Source: Leptospira biflexa
GTDB taxonomy: Bacteria > Spirochaetota > DYNZ01
DNA: 64,000 nt
Assembly: GCA_020720805.1 (NCBI GenBank)
Contig: DYNZ01000009.1
Span: 1-64,000 of the forward strand
Direction of reading: 5' to 3'
Below, piece after piece: positions 35,716 through 44,850 of this stretch (position 1 is the stretch's first letter; the number at the start of each line of letters is the position of its first letter). Both the position numbers and the translations under genes were made by a program. Under the pieces are notes generated by a model, which worked only from the letters and a program-made list of their open reading frames with translations, did no database searches and was not told the DNA's origin.

Positions 35716-37560
35716 ATGAAAACGCGCATCCGCTTTGTATTTCTGCTTCTTGCTATCGGTTTTCTCTTATTAGCTTTCCGTGTCATCTGGCTGCATCTCT
35801 TTTTTAAGATTCCGGATCGCTATGCCGCTTTGCGTAGCAATGTGGAAAGGGGATCCATTATCGATAGCGAGGGTTTTCCTCTGGCTGTCTCCCAGGAGGT
35901 TACCAGTATTGGGATCAACCCCGCGCGCCTGCGCGATAAAAAGGCGCTTGAAAAATTATTAACCGATATCGGACACCTCAGCCAGGGGGAAATTCAGGAA
36001 GTTTTGCATAGCGACCGTTTTCGCTGGCTCTTTCGCAAAGCGCCGCGAGCCATTTTGGAGCGGTTTAAGAAAAGCGGGATTCGCGATATCACCTACATCA
36101 AAGAGTATAAGCGAATTTATCCCGATGCAACTCTGTTTTCACATCTGATTGGTTTTGTGAATCTGGATAACGTTGGACGAGAGGGTGTTGAGGCGACCTT
36201 TCATAACTATCTTTCCGGCGAATACATCCCACTGTCAGACTCTCCCTTTGTCGGCCAGCACTTCCATAACGCCCTGCAGGGTTACACGCTGCGTCTTACT
36301 CTCAATAGAATGGCGCAATATACCCTGGATAAAGAGATCAGGAAAGTTTTTGAAGACAGGAAGGCTAAAAGCGCATTTGGCATTATCATGGAAACAGAGA
36401 GCGGCCGTATTCTCGGACTGGTAAACTATCCAAATTTTGACCCCAATAGCGTTGACGCCAGCGAACATGCGGAAAGACGCAACCGTTCTATCAGCGATAC
36501 CTTTGAACCTGGCAGTACATTCAAAATGTTTATATCCGCTGCCCTGCTTGAGGCAGGCGTTGTCAGCGAAGCGGATCCATTTTATTGTCCTGGCCATATC
36601 GAAGCGCACGGTCATCGCATCGAATGCACAGGCACACATGGGAAATTAAATTTTTCACAGGTGCTGCAAAAATCCTGCAATATAGGAATTATTAAAGCGA
36701 CTCAGAAAATCAAGGCCGCCCAGCTCTACCAGACACTAAGTCACTTTGGATTCGGAGAAAAGACCGGAATCGAACTTACCGGCGAACAGAGCGGTATATT
36801 ACGCGACAGCCGACAATGGTCCGCTCTCTCCATGTATTCCATGGCCATGGGTTATGAGATATCGGTCACGGGAATCCAGCTTATCCAGGCAGCGGCAGCC
36901 ATAGCCAACGGCGGTTATCTGGTAAGGCCACAGATAGTGGAGAGTGTTGAAACTCCCGACAGCCAAAAGGTGCATCGCAGCCTGATGATCTCTAGAAAAA
37001 AAATTATTTCTAATCACACATCGCAGCGACTGCTTCACATCCTCCATCTGGCTACCCAGGCAAACGGTACCGGCTATCTGGCAACGCCGGTGGGCATTAA
37101 GGTTGCGGGCAAAACAGGTACGGCCAAGAAATCCCTGCCCGGGAAAGGATACGCTTCAAACAAACACATAGCATCCTTTCTCGGTTTTTTCCCTTATGAA
37201 AAACCAAAGTATGCTGTCCTGATTATGGTGGATGAACCTGCCGGTGAGTATTACGGGGGTTCCATTGCGGCGCCTGTTTTTCGAAAAATTGTGGATCAGC
37301 TGCGCCATCATCTTCATCTAAGCCCTTCGCTATCTTATGAACAGCTAAAAAAGCAGCGCTACCATTTTACAGAGCCCAAGGCAGATCTGGATGAGCAGGG
37401 GGTTCCCAAATTTACGGCCCATTCGCTGCGGGATGCGTTGTGGTTTGCGCGCTCCTATGAGGTGCCAGTCACCTTCTCTGGCTCAGGAAAAGTGCAGCAA
37501 CAGAAAAAAGTTGATTCTGCAGACAGCAACCATCCAGTGTGGGAACTTTTACTCCAATAG
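35716..37560 (+). CDS. Penicillin-binding protein 2/FtsI-type transpeptidase with PASTA-like tail
   Basis: A 614-residue class B transpeptidase. One N-terminal membrane helix (about 5-25, FVFLLLAIGFLLLAFRVIWL) precedes the pedestal domain (VERGSIIDSEGFPLAVSQ). Catalytic motifs are S267-TFK (EPGSTFKMF), S320-C-N and K466-TGT (AGKTGTAKK). A C-terminal segment (LRDALWFARSYEVPVTFSGSGKVQQQK) resembles one PASTA unit, as in FtsI of several phyla. It cross-links peptidoglycan at septation or elongation. Upstream leader sequence comes from repeat copy B. It is followed by the DUF115 gene after eight bases. Confidence 0.94.
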   Translation: MKTRIRFVFLLLAIGFLLLAFRVIWLHLFFKIPDRYAALRSNVERGSIIDSEGFPLAVSQEVTSIGINPARLRDKKALEKLLTDIGHLSQGEIQEVLHSDRFRWLFRKAPRAILERFKKSGIRDITYIKEYKRIYPDATLFSHLIGFVNLDNVGREGVEATFHNYLSGEYIPLSDSPFVGQHFHNALQGYTLRLTLNRMAQYTLDKEIRKVFEDRKAKSAFGIIMETESGRILGLVNYPNFDPNSVDASEHAERRNRSISDTFEPGSTFKMFISAALLEAGVVSEADPFYCPGHIEAHGHRIECTGTHGKLNFSQVLQKSCNIGIIKATQKIKAAQLYQTLSHFGFGEKTGIELTGEQSGILRDSRQWSALSMYSMAMGYEISVTGIQLIQAAAAIANGGYLVRPQIVESVETPDSQKVHRSLMISRKKIISNHTSQRLLHILHLATQANGTGYLATPVGIKVAGKTGTAKKSLPGKGYASNKHIASFLGFFPYEKPKYAVLIMVDEPAGEYYGGSIAAPVFRKIVDQLRHHLHLSPSLSYEQLKKQRYHFTEPKADLDEQGVPKFTAHSLRDALWFARSYEVPVTFSGSGKVQQQKKVDSADSNHPVWELLLQ

Positions 37561-37568
37561 GATCATGT

Positions 37569-39389
37569 ATGGAACAGCAGCCCATAGCTATATATAAGGA
37601 AAGCGCGAAAAAGCAGGGTGCCACGCTGCGGGTGCAACTGCACGATCGTTCCGTCTATCTGCACTCCCGAATCGACCCCATCCAGGAGGCAGAACAGTTA
37701 GCCAATCAGCTCTTTTCCGATAGCGTTGCCTCTGCCTTCAGCGCGCTCATTTTTTTGGGACTGGGTCTTGGTTACCACTATCGCGCAATTCGCAGGTTAG
37801 TCCCCCCCCAGACCGCTATTTTGATTATAGAAAAAGAGGAACAGGTGGCAACTTTTTGCCGGGACGAGATGACAATTACTGACCCTATTCTGGTCAACCC
37901 AACCAAAGAGGAGTTAGAAACCGCCATAAAGGAGCTGCCGAGCGCCAACATAAAAATGATCACACATCGAGGCAGCCATAACGCCTTTTCATCCTACTAT
38001 GACTCTCTGTGGCAGGAGCTGCAAACATTCATCAGTCACAAAGAGATCAATATCGCAACGCTGGGTAAATTCGAAAAAATATGGTTAAGAAATTTTTTCC
38101 ATAACATTCCTCGCATACGCAAATCCCCCAGGCAGCAGCATCTATCTCCGCTCATGGCCTGCGACAACAGCCTGCCAGCTGTACTCATCGGAGCAGGTCC
38201 TTCGCTGGGAGATCAGATCTCCTGGATGAAGGAAAATCACTCCTATCTCTTTCTGGCTGCAGTGGATACGGCGCTAAAACCGATGCTGGATCAGGGCTTG
38301 CAACCGGATGTGGTTTTTACCGTTGATGGACAGCTCATTAACTCCCTCTATCTCAGACCCCATAGCTGTCCGTGCCCGTTGATCGCGGAGCCGACATCCC
38401 ATCCCCTATCACTGCGCCACTGGCAGGGCCCAATCTTTTTCTTCAGCTCGCCCTTCTCCTATGTACGACTGTATGAGTCGATCCATGGCGAATTTGGCGA
38501 ACTGAAACACGGCGGCTCCGTATCGACAAACGCCTTTGATTTTCTAACCCGTATGCGATTTCCTGAAATATTTCTGGTAGGACAGGATCTGGCCTTTAGC
38601 AAGGACAGGGCCCATGCCGCTGGCACCTATTTGGACGAGCTCATGTACAACCGAGAAAACCGTCAGCGCCCACGCGAGCAGGCGTTATTGCAACAGCTCC
38701 GTTCCCTTCCTCCCCAGTATAGATTGGCCAACCAGGGAAATCAGGTCTACACCAATGACAAGCTTCTCTATTTCCAAAATTGGTTTAACCGCGAAATTCC
38801 CCTATACCAGCATGGTAAAGTCATCAATCTAGCCAGTGAGGGTCTGCCTTTGGCTGGGGCACAATTTAGCCGGTTGACTGAATTACCTCCGTTTTCTAAG
38901 GTCAAAACAGAGTCCGTTTTTTACCAAACATGGATAGAATTGACTAGTCCCGGATATCATCCTGCTGATCATGAGGAAGCTAAAAGGGAGTTCGATCTGC
39001 AAATGGAAGAGCTGACCCTCCAGGTTCGTTTTGTACTCACAAAACTGCAGCAGGGATTGGAGCTAACCACAGAGCTTCTACGGCTACAGCGCTACCAGCA
39101 AGCAGAGAAACCTCTGGATAGCCGTATCTCCCGACTCCTAGCTGAACTCGACCATCTGGACAAGGAGATAGGCTCCCTGGAGCAGACCAACCATCTCCTT
39201 AGTCCGGTGATGCAGCAGAGCATCCAGCGGATACTCAGCGGAAGCCAGGATTTTCTCGATGAGGAGGCAAGGCAAAATCCCCTGCGCAAAAGCATCTTGA
39301 CAAGCGGAAAACTGTACCAGGGGATGCACGAATCCCTATCCTACAGCCTGCTTTGCCTCAGCAAAGGCAAATTATTACGCTATGAGTGA
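37569..39389 (+). CDS. DUF115 / MptE-like (Maf glycosyltransferase-related) protein
   Basis: A 606-residue protein. The central DUF115 (6-hydroxymethylpterin pyrophosphokinase MptE-like) domain is seen in PAVLIGAGPSLGDQISWMK, LQPDVVFTVDGQ and EIFLVGQDLAFSKDRAHAAG. The domain is shared with Maf proteins that add sialic/pseudaminic-acid-type sugars to flagellin in Campylobacter and with spirochaete relatives. An N-terminal region (about 1-190) and a coiled-coil C-terminal part (residues 450-600) frame it. Flagellin glycosylation is inference; no flagellin gene is in view. The ATG at 37,569 is preferred to a GTG inside the upstream gene. It overlaps tilS by eight bases. Confidence 0.85.
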   Translation: MEQQPIAIYKESAKKQGATLRVQLHDRSVYLHSRIDPIQEAEQLANQLFSDSVASAFSALIFLGLGLGYHYRAIRRLVPPQTAILIIEKEEQVATFCRDEMTITDPILVNPTKEELETAIKELPSANIKMITHRGSHNAFSSYYDSLWQELQTFISHKEINIATLGKFEKIWLRNFFHNIPRIRKSPRQQHLSPLMACDNSLPAVLIGAGPSLGDQISWMKENHSYLFLAAVDTALKPMLDQGLQPDVVFTVDGQLINSLYLRPHSCPCPLIAEPTSHPLSLRHWQGPIFFFSSPFSYVRLYESIHGEFGELKHGGSVSTNAFDFLTRMRFPEIFLVGQDLAFSKDRAHAAGTYLDELMYNRENRQRPREQALLQQLRSLPPQYRLANQGNQVYTNDKLLYFQNWFNREIPLYQHGKVINLASEGLPLAGAQFSRLTELPPFSKVKTESVFYQTWIELTSPGYHPADHEEAKREFDLQMEELTLQVRFVLTKLQQGLELTTELLRLQRYQQAEKPLDSRISRLLAELDHLDKEIGSLEQTNHLLSPVMQQSIQRILSGSQDFLDEEARQNPLRKSILTSGKLYQGMHESLSYSLLCLSKGKLLRYE

Positions 39390-40875
39390 GACAAGTCACC
39401 CTCTATTCCTAGGACTCGAATCTTTGCTGATGTCAAGATCCTCTCCCCTTTTTCTGAAAAACCGGAAGAACATCCTGGTAGCTCTTTCCGGCGGTTCAGA
39501 CTCCCTATTTCTCCTCTATTTTCTACACTGGTTGGCGCAACGCCAGGCCGGAATCATGAATCTGGTTGCCGCCCATATCCAACACCATATCCGCACGGAG
39601 GACTGGCAGGATAAAAAGATCGCCCAGGAGCATTGTCGCCGGCTCTCCATCCCCTTGACCGTCCAGGAGCTCCATGTTCCCCAGCAAAAAGAGAGGACGG
39701 AGTCCATGGAAATGGCCGCGCGACGCCTACGCTGGCAGGCGCTGCGCCAGATTGGCGCGGATAGCTGCTGCGACTGGATTGCCACAGGCCATCATCTCCA
39801 GGATCAGGTAGAGACCATGATTTTGAGGATTGGCGAGGGTACAGGAGGCTATGGGTTGCAAGGGATGTCCTACCAGGGCGGCGGCATCTGGCGTCCTCTC
39901 CTCTACACAAGCAAGCAGGAGATTGTTGCCTATCTAGTAGCCCACAATCTAACCTGGGCCGAAGATCGCAGCAACCAGGATAAACACTATTTGCGCAATC
40001 AGGTTCGTTCGCTGCTGCCCCATCTGGAGCAAACCTTTCCCCGGTTGCAGCACAACCTGAGCCAGTTGCACCAGAATCTGGAGAACAGTGAACATACCCT
40101 GCACCATCTCCTCCAGGAGAGGTGGGGGACGGCCGCCCGCATCGATGAGGGCGAGGCATGGCTGCTCTGTCACGACTGGCCCTGGAACGAACCAAAAACC
40201 GGTTTGACTGTGTTGCACTGGCTGCATCATCAAACCGGATTCCCGAACATAAAAAAAAGATGGCTGGAACTACTTTACCGGCGGATTCAAAAACAGGTAT
40301 CGGATCAGAAAGAGAGGGGAACCAACTCCCTTGCGCACCTTCCCGGCTCCTTTCCGGACAGGTGGCACAAACAAAGTGATCTGCTGCTGTTCCAAAGCGC
40401 CGAGCTGCGCTGGAGTATGGAGGTTTGGAGCTCGCAGGGCGATATTCTGCGCCTACTCCATCTCCAAAAAAACTTCCCTTATCAGACCCAAATGCTACCG
40501 ATCTACCTGCGTCAAGGCAACTCCAACCGCTGGCAATTGAACCAGGAACATCCCCTCTTCTATAAAATGATTGCAATCCAATCTGCAAACCTATCCCCAT
40601 TGCCACTCGATTGGGAGATAAACCTTGCTCACCAGATGCATCCGCTCACAGAGTGGAGCATCGATATTGCAGATGAGGCAGGTCAACCGGTGGCTGCCTC
40701 GTTCGGTCATTTTCTCAAAAACATGGTACGGCGAGAGTTAAGAGCCAAAGTACCGGTTCTCTGTCACAACAAAAAGGTTCTGGCGCTCCTTCTCTCCGCT
40801 TTGAAGGGCGAAAACAGAGCAGATCGCTTTGCAATAAGCGCCCCCCCTTTCATAATTCATTGCAGCGAGACATGA
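39382..40875 (+). CDS. tilS: tRNA(Ile)-lysidine synthase
   Basis: A 497-residue enzyme that converts C34 of tRNA-Ile(CAU) to lysidine. The PP-loop ILVALSGGSDSLFLLYFLHW and the HHLQDQVETMILRIGEGTG motif are present, followed by the linker and a C-terminal domain (VAASFGHFLKNMVRRELRAKV). The length is slightly long but typical. It overlaps the end of the DUF115 gene, so translation may be coupled. Confidence 0.95.
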   Translation: MSETSHPLFLGLESLLMSRSSPLFLKNRKNILVALSGGSDSLFLLYFLHWLAQRQAGIMNLVAAHIQHHIRTEDWQDKKIAQEHCRRLSIPLTVQELHVPQQKERTESMEMAARRLRWQALRQIGADSCCDWIATGHHLQDQVETMILRIGEGTGGYGLQGMSYQGGGIWRPLLYTSKQEIVAYLVAHNLTWAEDRSNQDKHYLRNQVRSLLPHLEQTFPRLQHNLSQLHQNLENSEHTLHHLLQERWGTAARIDEGEAWLLCHDWPWNEPKTGLTVLHWLHHQTGFPNIKKRWLELLYRRIQKQVSDQKERGTNSLAHLPGSFPDRWHKQSDLLLFQSAELRWSMEVWSSQGDILRLLHLQKNFPYQTQMLPIYLRQGNSNRWQLNQEHPLFYKMIAIQSANLSPLPLDWEINLAHQMHPLTEWSIDIADEAGQPVAASFGHFLKNMVRRELRAKVPVLCHNKKVLALLLSALKGENRADRFAISAPPFIIHCSET

Positions 40876-40988
40876 TAGCGATCCTGAAAAACCTGAGCCT
40901 ACACCAAACTCACCTTTGAATCACTACAGAAAAAAAATTTCATTTTACAAATGAGAGGTACCCTGTTACCGATGATTTTATATAGGGT

Positions 40989-41011
40989 CGATCCTGAAAC
41001 AGTTAGGATCG
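40989..41011 (+). promoter_or_regulatory. Small hairpin upstream of speE
   Basis: CGATCCT and AGGATCG are perfect 7-base arms with loop GAAACAGTT. The same CGATCCTGAAA sequence recurs near 40,878, just after the tilS stop. No T-run follows, so it is not a standard terminator. A leader structure of the speE mRNA or a repeated motif is possible; the function is unknown. Confidence 0.35.
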
Positions 41012-41060
41012 CCATACCAAATTTAAATACTATAAAATCATGGATGCTGAGGAACACTTA

Positions 41061-41903
41061 ATGGAATTATGGTACACAGAAAACCAGACAGAAAATGTAC
41101 GACTCTCGTTAAGGGTCAAAGAGACCCTTTACAAAGGAAAATCGGAGTACCAGACTATCGATATCATTGATACCTATGACTATGGCCGGATGCTTGTCCT
41201 GGACGGATTGGTAATGACAACGGAAAAAGATGAATTTGTATACCATGAGACCATAGCCCATGTGGCCATGTTGGCTCATAAAAACCCCCAGAATGTCCTG
41301 ATCATTGGCGGTGGGGATGGCGGTACCCTGCGCGAGGTGGTAAAACATAAAACCCTGCAAAAGGCGACTATGGTAGAAATCGACGCAGAGGTGATGGAGG
41401 CCTCGCGTAAGTTCTTCCCCTTTCTCCATGGTGGATGGGACCATCCCAGGGCTGAGGTGTTGGCTCAGGATGGCTTTCTTTTTCTCAAAAACAATAAGGT
41501 CAAATATGATGTCATTATGATCGACGGCACGGATCCGATCGGCCCGGGCGAAATTCTGTTTACAGAAGATTTTTATTCGTTGGTGCTCGAACATTTGGCC
41601 CCGGACGGGATCTTTGTACAGCAGACGGAAAGTATCTGGGTTCACCCTCATATCATCGCGGATGTCAATAAGCGCCTGCGCAAGAAATTTTCCTCTGTCT
41701 CCTTTTTTGATGTGCCTATTCCAACCTATCCCTCAGGATACTGGAATTTCAGTTGCTGCACCAATCTGCCCGGATTTCAACCTGTTTCCAGTTTTGATAT
41801 GAAGCGGTTGCAGGAGCTTGGCGAACTCAGGTTTCTCAATGAAGAAATTTTACGCGGGATTTTTGCCCTGCCCAATTTTGCCAAAAAATTTCTGGAGATT
41901 TAG
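41061..41903 (+). CDS. speE: Spermidine synthase (polyamine aminopropyltransferase)
   Basis: A 280-residue enzyme that transfers aminopropyl from decarboxylated S-adenosylmethionine to putrescine. The conserved segments are GRMLVLDGLVMTTEKDEFVYHE, VLIIGGGDGGTLREVVKH, ATMVEIDAEVMEASRKFFP and VIMIDGTDPIGPGEILF. SpeE normally has DSTDP, so the T-for-S variant (GTDP) is mild. The ATG at 41,061 is chosen over the in-frame ATG at 41,040 because GAGGAA sits six bases before it. It is followed by a lipoprotein gene after four bases. Confidence 0.96.
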   Translation: MELWYTENQTENVRLSLRVKETLYKGKSEYQTIDIIDTYDYGRMLVLDGLVMTTEKDEFVYHETIAHVAMLAHKNPQNVLIIGGGDGGTLREVVKHKTLQKATMVEIDAEVMEASRKFFPFLHGGWDHPRAEVLAQDGFLFLKNNKVKYDVIMIDGTDPIGPGEILFTEDFYSLVLEHLAPDGIFVQQTESIWVHPHIIADVNKRLRKKFSSVSFFDVPIPTYPSGYWNFSCCTNLPGFQPVSSFDMKRLQELGELRFLNEEILRGIFALPNFAKKFLEI

Positions 41904-41907
41904 CACT

Positions 41908-42957
41908 TTGAAAACAACGCGCGCTCTCTCGCTACTGGTTATCCTTCTGCCTCTTGTCGCCTCTATCGGCTGCCGATCTCTGGTCAACGAACCGGTTGCC
42001 GCCTACGGCTGGCCAAGGGTTTACAAGGATATCCAGGAGTATCCGGCGCGTCAATTTTCCTATTACGAATTTCGCCCGGATCGCCCGATTGTCGACCGAA
42101 TCAACTGGAAGGCATCCGAGGTTTTGCGTTATCTAAGGGATTATGACAGCAAACCCCAATACAAAATCTACGAGCCAAGCCCCGTGGAAAAAAAGCAGAT
42201 TGAAAGATATTTTAAACTGTTGCCGCCTGCCTACCAGGAGACCGTAAAAAAATATGTGACCGGAATCTACTTTATCGAAGATTTCTGGGGGAATGGATTA
42301 ACGGAATGGGTTCTGGGACCAGACAAAAAAATCTACACCTTTGTTGTGTTTGATAAAAGCACACTAAAACAGACGATACCGCAACTGCTGCAGAAAAGGG
42401 ACTCCACCTGCTTTCACCCTGCTCCTGATTACCGACTGTCGATTGCCAGTAACAGCAGAGAGCTGGGGATACTCTATATGATGGCTCATGAGTTTACCCA
42501 TGTTCTCGACTATGTTTACAACATAACCCCGTATGTGGACAGCTCTTCCAAATTCTTAAAACAGCATCCTTTGCTTACAGACAGGCTCATGGCCGGAACC
42601 TGGGCAGAGTACGATAAAATCGTTCCCCAGAAATTTTTCGCGGAGCAACCTAAAATTACATTTTACGGATTTCGCAAGGGGCCGCATCTGAGTTATCTGC
42701 AGATTCAACAGATATGGCCAGGAATGGCGGCTAACGGTCTGGCCTCCCTCTATGCTGCGCAGAACTGGGCGGAAGACCTTGCCGAGCTTGCCAGTTGCTA
42801 TATCCTGTGCGATTACTGGGGATACAGCCTAAGATCGGATCTATACCATAAAAATCAAAAAATCCTAAGCTGGCAGCCCCAGAAACAGAAAGAGATACGC
42901 AAACGCATCGAGGAGTTCAAAAAAACCCTAAACAAGCTCGCCGAAGAGAAGGCTTAA
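41908..42957 (+). CDS. Putative zinc metallopeptidase lipoprotein
   Basis: A 349-residue protein from a TTG start preceded by GGAG. The N-terminal signal ends in ASIGC with Cys about 22, a likely lipobox. A zinc-site motif MMAHEFTHVLDYV gives H194-E195-x-x-H198. About 95 residues later NWAEDLAELASCY supplies a candidate third ligand (E289 or E293), as in gluzincins. No close family comes to mind. A periplasm- or surface-facing lipid-anchored peptidase is inferred. It could also be a pseudoenzyme. Its stop overlaps the convergent ACT-protein gene by four bases. Confidence 0.6.
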   Translation: MKTTRALSLLVILLPLVASIGCRSLVNEPVAAYGWPRVYKDIQEYPARQFSYYEFRPDRPIVDRINWKASEVLRYLRDYDSKPQYKIYEPSPVEKKQIERYFKLLPPAYQETVKKYVTGIYFIEDFWGNGLTEWVLGPDKKIYTFVVFDKSTLKQTIPQLLQKRDSTCFHPAPDYRLSIASNSRELGILYMMAHEFTHVLDYVYNITPYVDSSSKFLKQHPLLTDRLMAGTWAEYDKIVPQKFFAEQPKITFYGFRKGPHLSYLQIQQIWPGMAANGLASLYAAQNWAEDLAELASCYILCDYWGYSLRSDLYHKNQKILSWQPQKQKEIRKRIEEFKKTLNKLAEEKA

Positions 42958-43370
42958 TTTACAGTTGAGCCTTCAAACTTTTCCCGAAGAACACGAATCG
43001 CCTTCATATCATCATTGGTTTTCAGGATCAGAGCGGAGTGCGCTGTGTCCATGCTTTCGGAGGCGTAAGCGTAGTGGATATTAATGCCATTTTCAGCGAT
43101 GGTATTGGCAATTTTTTCCAGCCCTCCTGGACCATGGGGCAGATCAACACGAACCACCTGATCCTCCTGAACCGGCAAACCAGCCTCGCCCAGCAGATGC
43201 AGCGCTTTGGTAGAATCGTCCACAACTATACGAATCAGAGCATGGTCAACGTGATCGAGTACGGAAATGGCCAGAATATTGATATTCTCGTCATTGAGCG
43301 AGCCGCAAATATTGCCCAAAACACCCGGTTTATTTGCCGCAAAAATCAGAAGTTGATTGATGATCTTCAT
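42954..43370 (-). CDS. Tandem ACT-domain protein
   Basis: A 138-residue protein made of two ACT domains. The first starts INQLLIFAANKPGVLGNICG (about 1-65) and the second starts VVRVDLPHGPGGLEKIANTI (about 72-138). ACT domains usually bind amino acids and regulate metabolic enzymes. No catalytic domain is attached, and the ligand is unknown. It lies convergent to the metallopeptidase gene. Confidence 0.88.
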   Translation of the reverse strand: MKIINQLLIFAANKPGVLGNICGSLNDENINILAISVLDHVDHALIRIVVDDSTKALHLLGEAGLPVQEDQVVRVDLPHGPGGLEKIANTIAENGINIHYAYASESMDTAHSALILKTNDDMKAIRVLREKFEGSTVN

Positions 43371-43542
43371 TGGATACCACCTTTTCTAAGCAGGGACATG
43401 GATTGATTGTTTCGCATGTATCATTTGGGATTGAATACTGTTGATACCTTTGAAACAAAGAATACACACAAAGAACTTGTTTGACAAGGACAATTTATAT
43501 TTTATCAGGGTTTAGCTATTTTCGGTTTCTCGTTTGTTCTCT

Positions 43543-44850
43543 ATGAAAAAGTACTATCGATTTTCCATCTACCTGGTTCTTATATCAATGACTCTAGCCG
43601 CGCATACCAGGAGAACCAGCGCCGATAACCCGGAAAACCACTCCGTTAACTGGAAGGGTATCTCCAACTTGAACAGGATAGCCCCCCTGCTACCCTGGCA
43701 CCACAACAACCAGCATCTCGGTTCCAGGCAGGCCAACGAGGTTCCCAGGCTATTCGAGCAATCCATAAAATACCCTTGCGAAAAAAATGATCCTGTCACA
43801 TTGCCGTTGCCGGGAAGTCGCAGACAGGTATCTGTGGACAGCACCCCCTCTTTGAACGATAACCACAATCTCCTTGCCGCCATAGATGGCTCAGTAGAGA
43901 CGCAATGGGTCTCTCGGTGGAGCCCCAGAGACCACTGGTACCATATCAATTTTCACCAGAAGAGGCTATTTGACCGTATCGTCATCCATTTTGGGAAGAT
44001 ACAGAATCAGCCGACAGTACACCAATACCACATCCAGTTCTATTACAATGGTCAGTGGTTCAATTTCCACAGCGGAAATTTGAAGCAGGCCAATCACCTC
44101 CTGAGCGACGAAGTCTACCTGGGAGGCGTTGATGCTGCGCAACTACGCATCTTCATCCCCTCCTCAGGAACAAACCAGGGGCTGGCAGCAATCCGTGAAA
44201 TCGAAATCTACCTGGGTCAAAGCAAACTCGCACTGACGGATGCAAGGCTCACGGGATTTGTTATGCCGGTAGAAGGAGGTATTTTACCGGAACAGGCACA
44301 CGCCTATCCGAATGCCCCGCGAAACTACCGAGGCGGCATCCACGCCGGACTGGATATACACCACAAACGAAAACAACCCGGAACTATGGGCGTCAGCAAG
44401 ATGAGCGCCAATGTGGATAAAAGTACCCGTATCCTGGCCGCTCAGGACGGGGTCATTCTTCGGTCAGACTTAAACTATATTCCCTTTCGCGGCCAGGAGT
44501 TTCAAAACTCAAGCAAACACTGGCAAAACCACAAGCGTACTTTTGTGATGAGATCTTTTGGCGGCAGGCAGGTGTGGATCGACCATGGAAATGGCGTAGT
44601 CACCTGTTATAACCATCTAGATAAGATCTTTGATCAGGTAAAACCCGGCACAAGGATCCGCAGAGGCGAGGCTATCGGACTGGCCGGCAACTCCGGACTC
44701 CAAGGCGAGAGCCTGGAAAATAACTCCGGGGTGCACCTGCATTTTGAGGTATGGGTTGACGGCGAGTTCCTAGGCAATGGCCTCCCCCTACCCCAGGTCA
44801 AGTGGCTTTTCCACCGCCTCTTTGCAGCGCAGCCAGGCACAACCTTCTAA
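43543..44850 (+). CDS. M23 metallopeptidase with discoidin-like (F5/8 type C) domain
   Basis: A 435-residue secreted protein. The N-terminal hydrophobic signal is at residues 1-22. A discoidin-like domain (about 95-220) is marked by LLAAIDGSVETQWVSRW and LRIFIPSSGTNQGLAAIREIEIY. The C-terminal M23 (LytM) domain has GIHAGLDIHHK with zinc ligands H and D, VWIDHGNGVVTCYNHLD, and HLHFEVWVDG (HxH). It should cut peptidoglycan cross-bridges; the discoidin domain may bind glycan. Catalytic residues look complete. It overlaps the convergent reductase gene by four bases. Confidence 0.9.
   Translation: MKKYYRFSIYLVLISMTLAAHTRRTSADNPENHSVNWKGISNLNRIAPLLPWHHNNQHLGSRQANEVPRLFEQSIKYPCEKNDPVTLPLPGSRRQVSVDSTPSLNDNHNLLAAIDGSVETQWVSRWSPRDHWYHINFHQKRLFDRIVIHFGKIQNQPTVHQYHIQFYYNGQWFNFHSGNLKQANHLLSDEVYLGGVDAAQLRIFIPSSGTNQGLAAIREIEIYLGQSKLALTDARLTGFVMPVEGGILPEQAHAYPNAPRNYRGGIHAGLDIHHKRKQPGTMGVSKMSANVDKSTRILAAQDGVILRSDLNYIPFRGQEFQNSSKHWQNHKRTFVMRSFGGRQVWIDHGNGVVTCYNHLDKIFDQVKPGTRIRRGEAIGLAGNSGLQGESLENNSGVHLHFEVWVDGEFLGNGLPLPQVKWLFHRLFAAQPGTTF

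Noticed and set aside
39554-40606. A 350-codon minus-strand frame opposite tilS
   Set aside because: It is antisense to the well-supported tilS gene and has no recognisable domain; its composition reflects the opposite strand.
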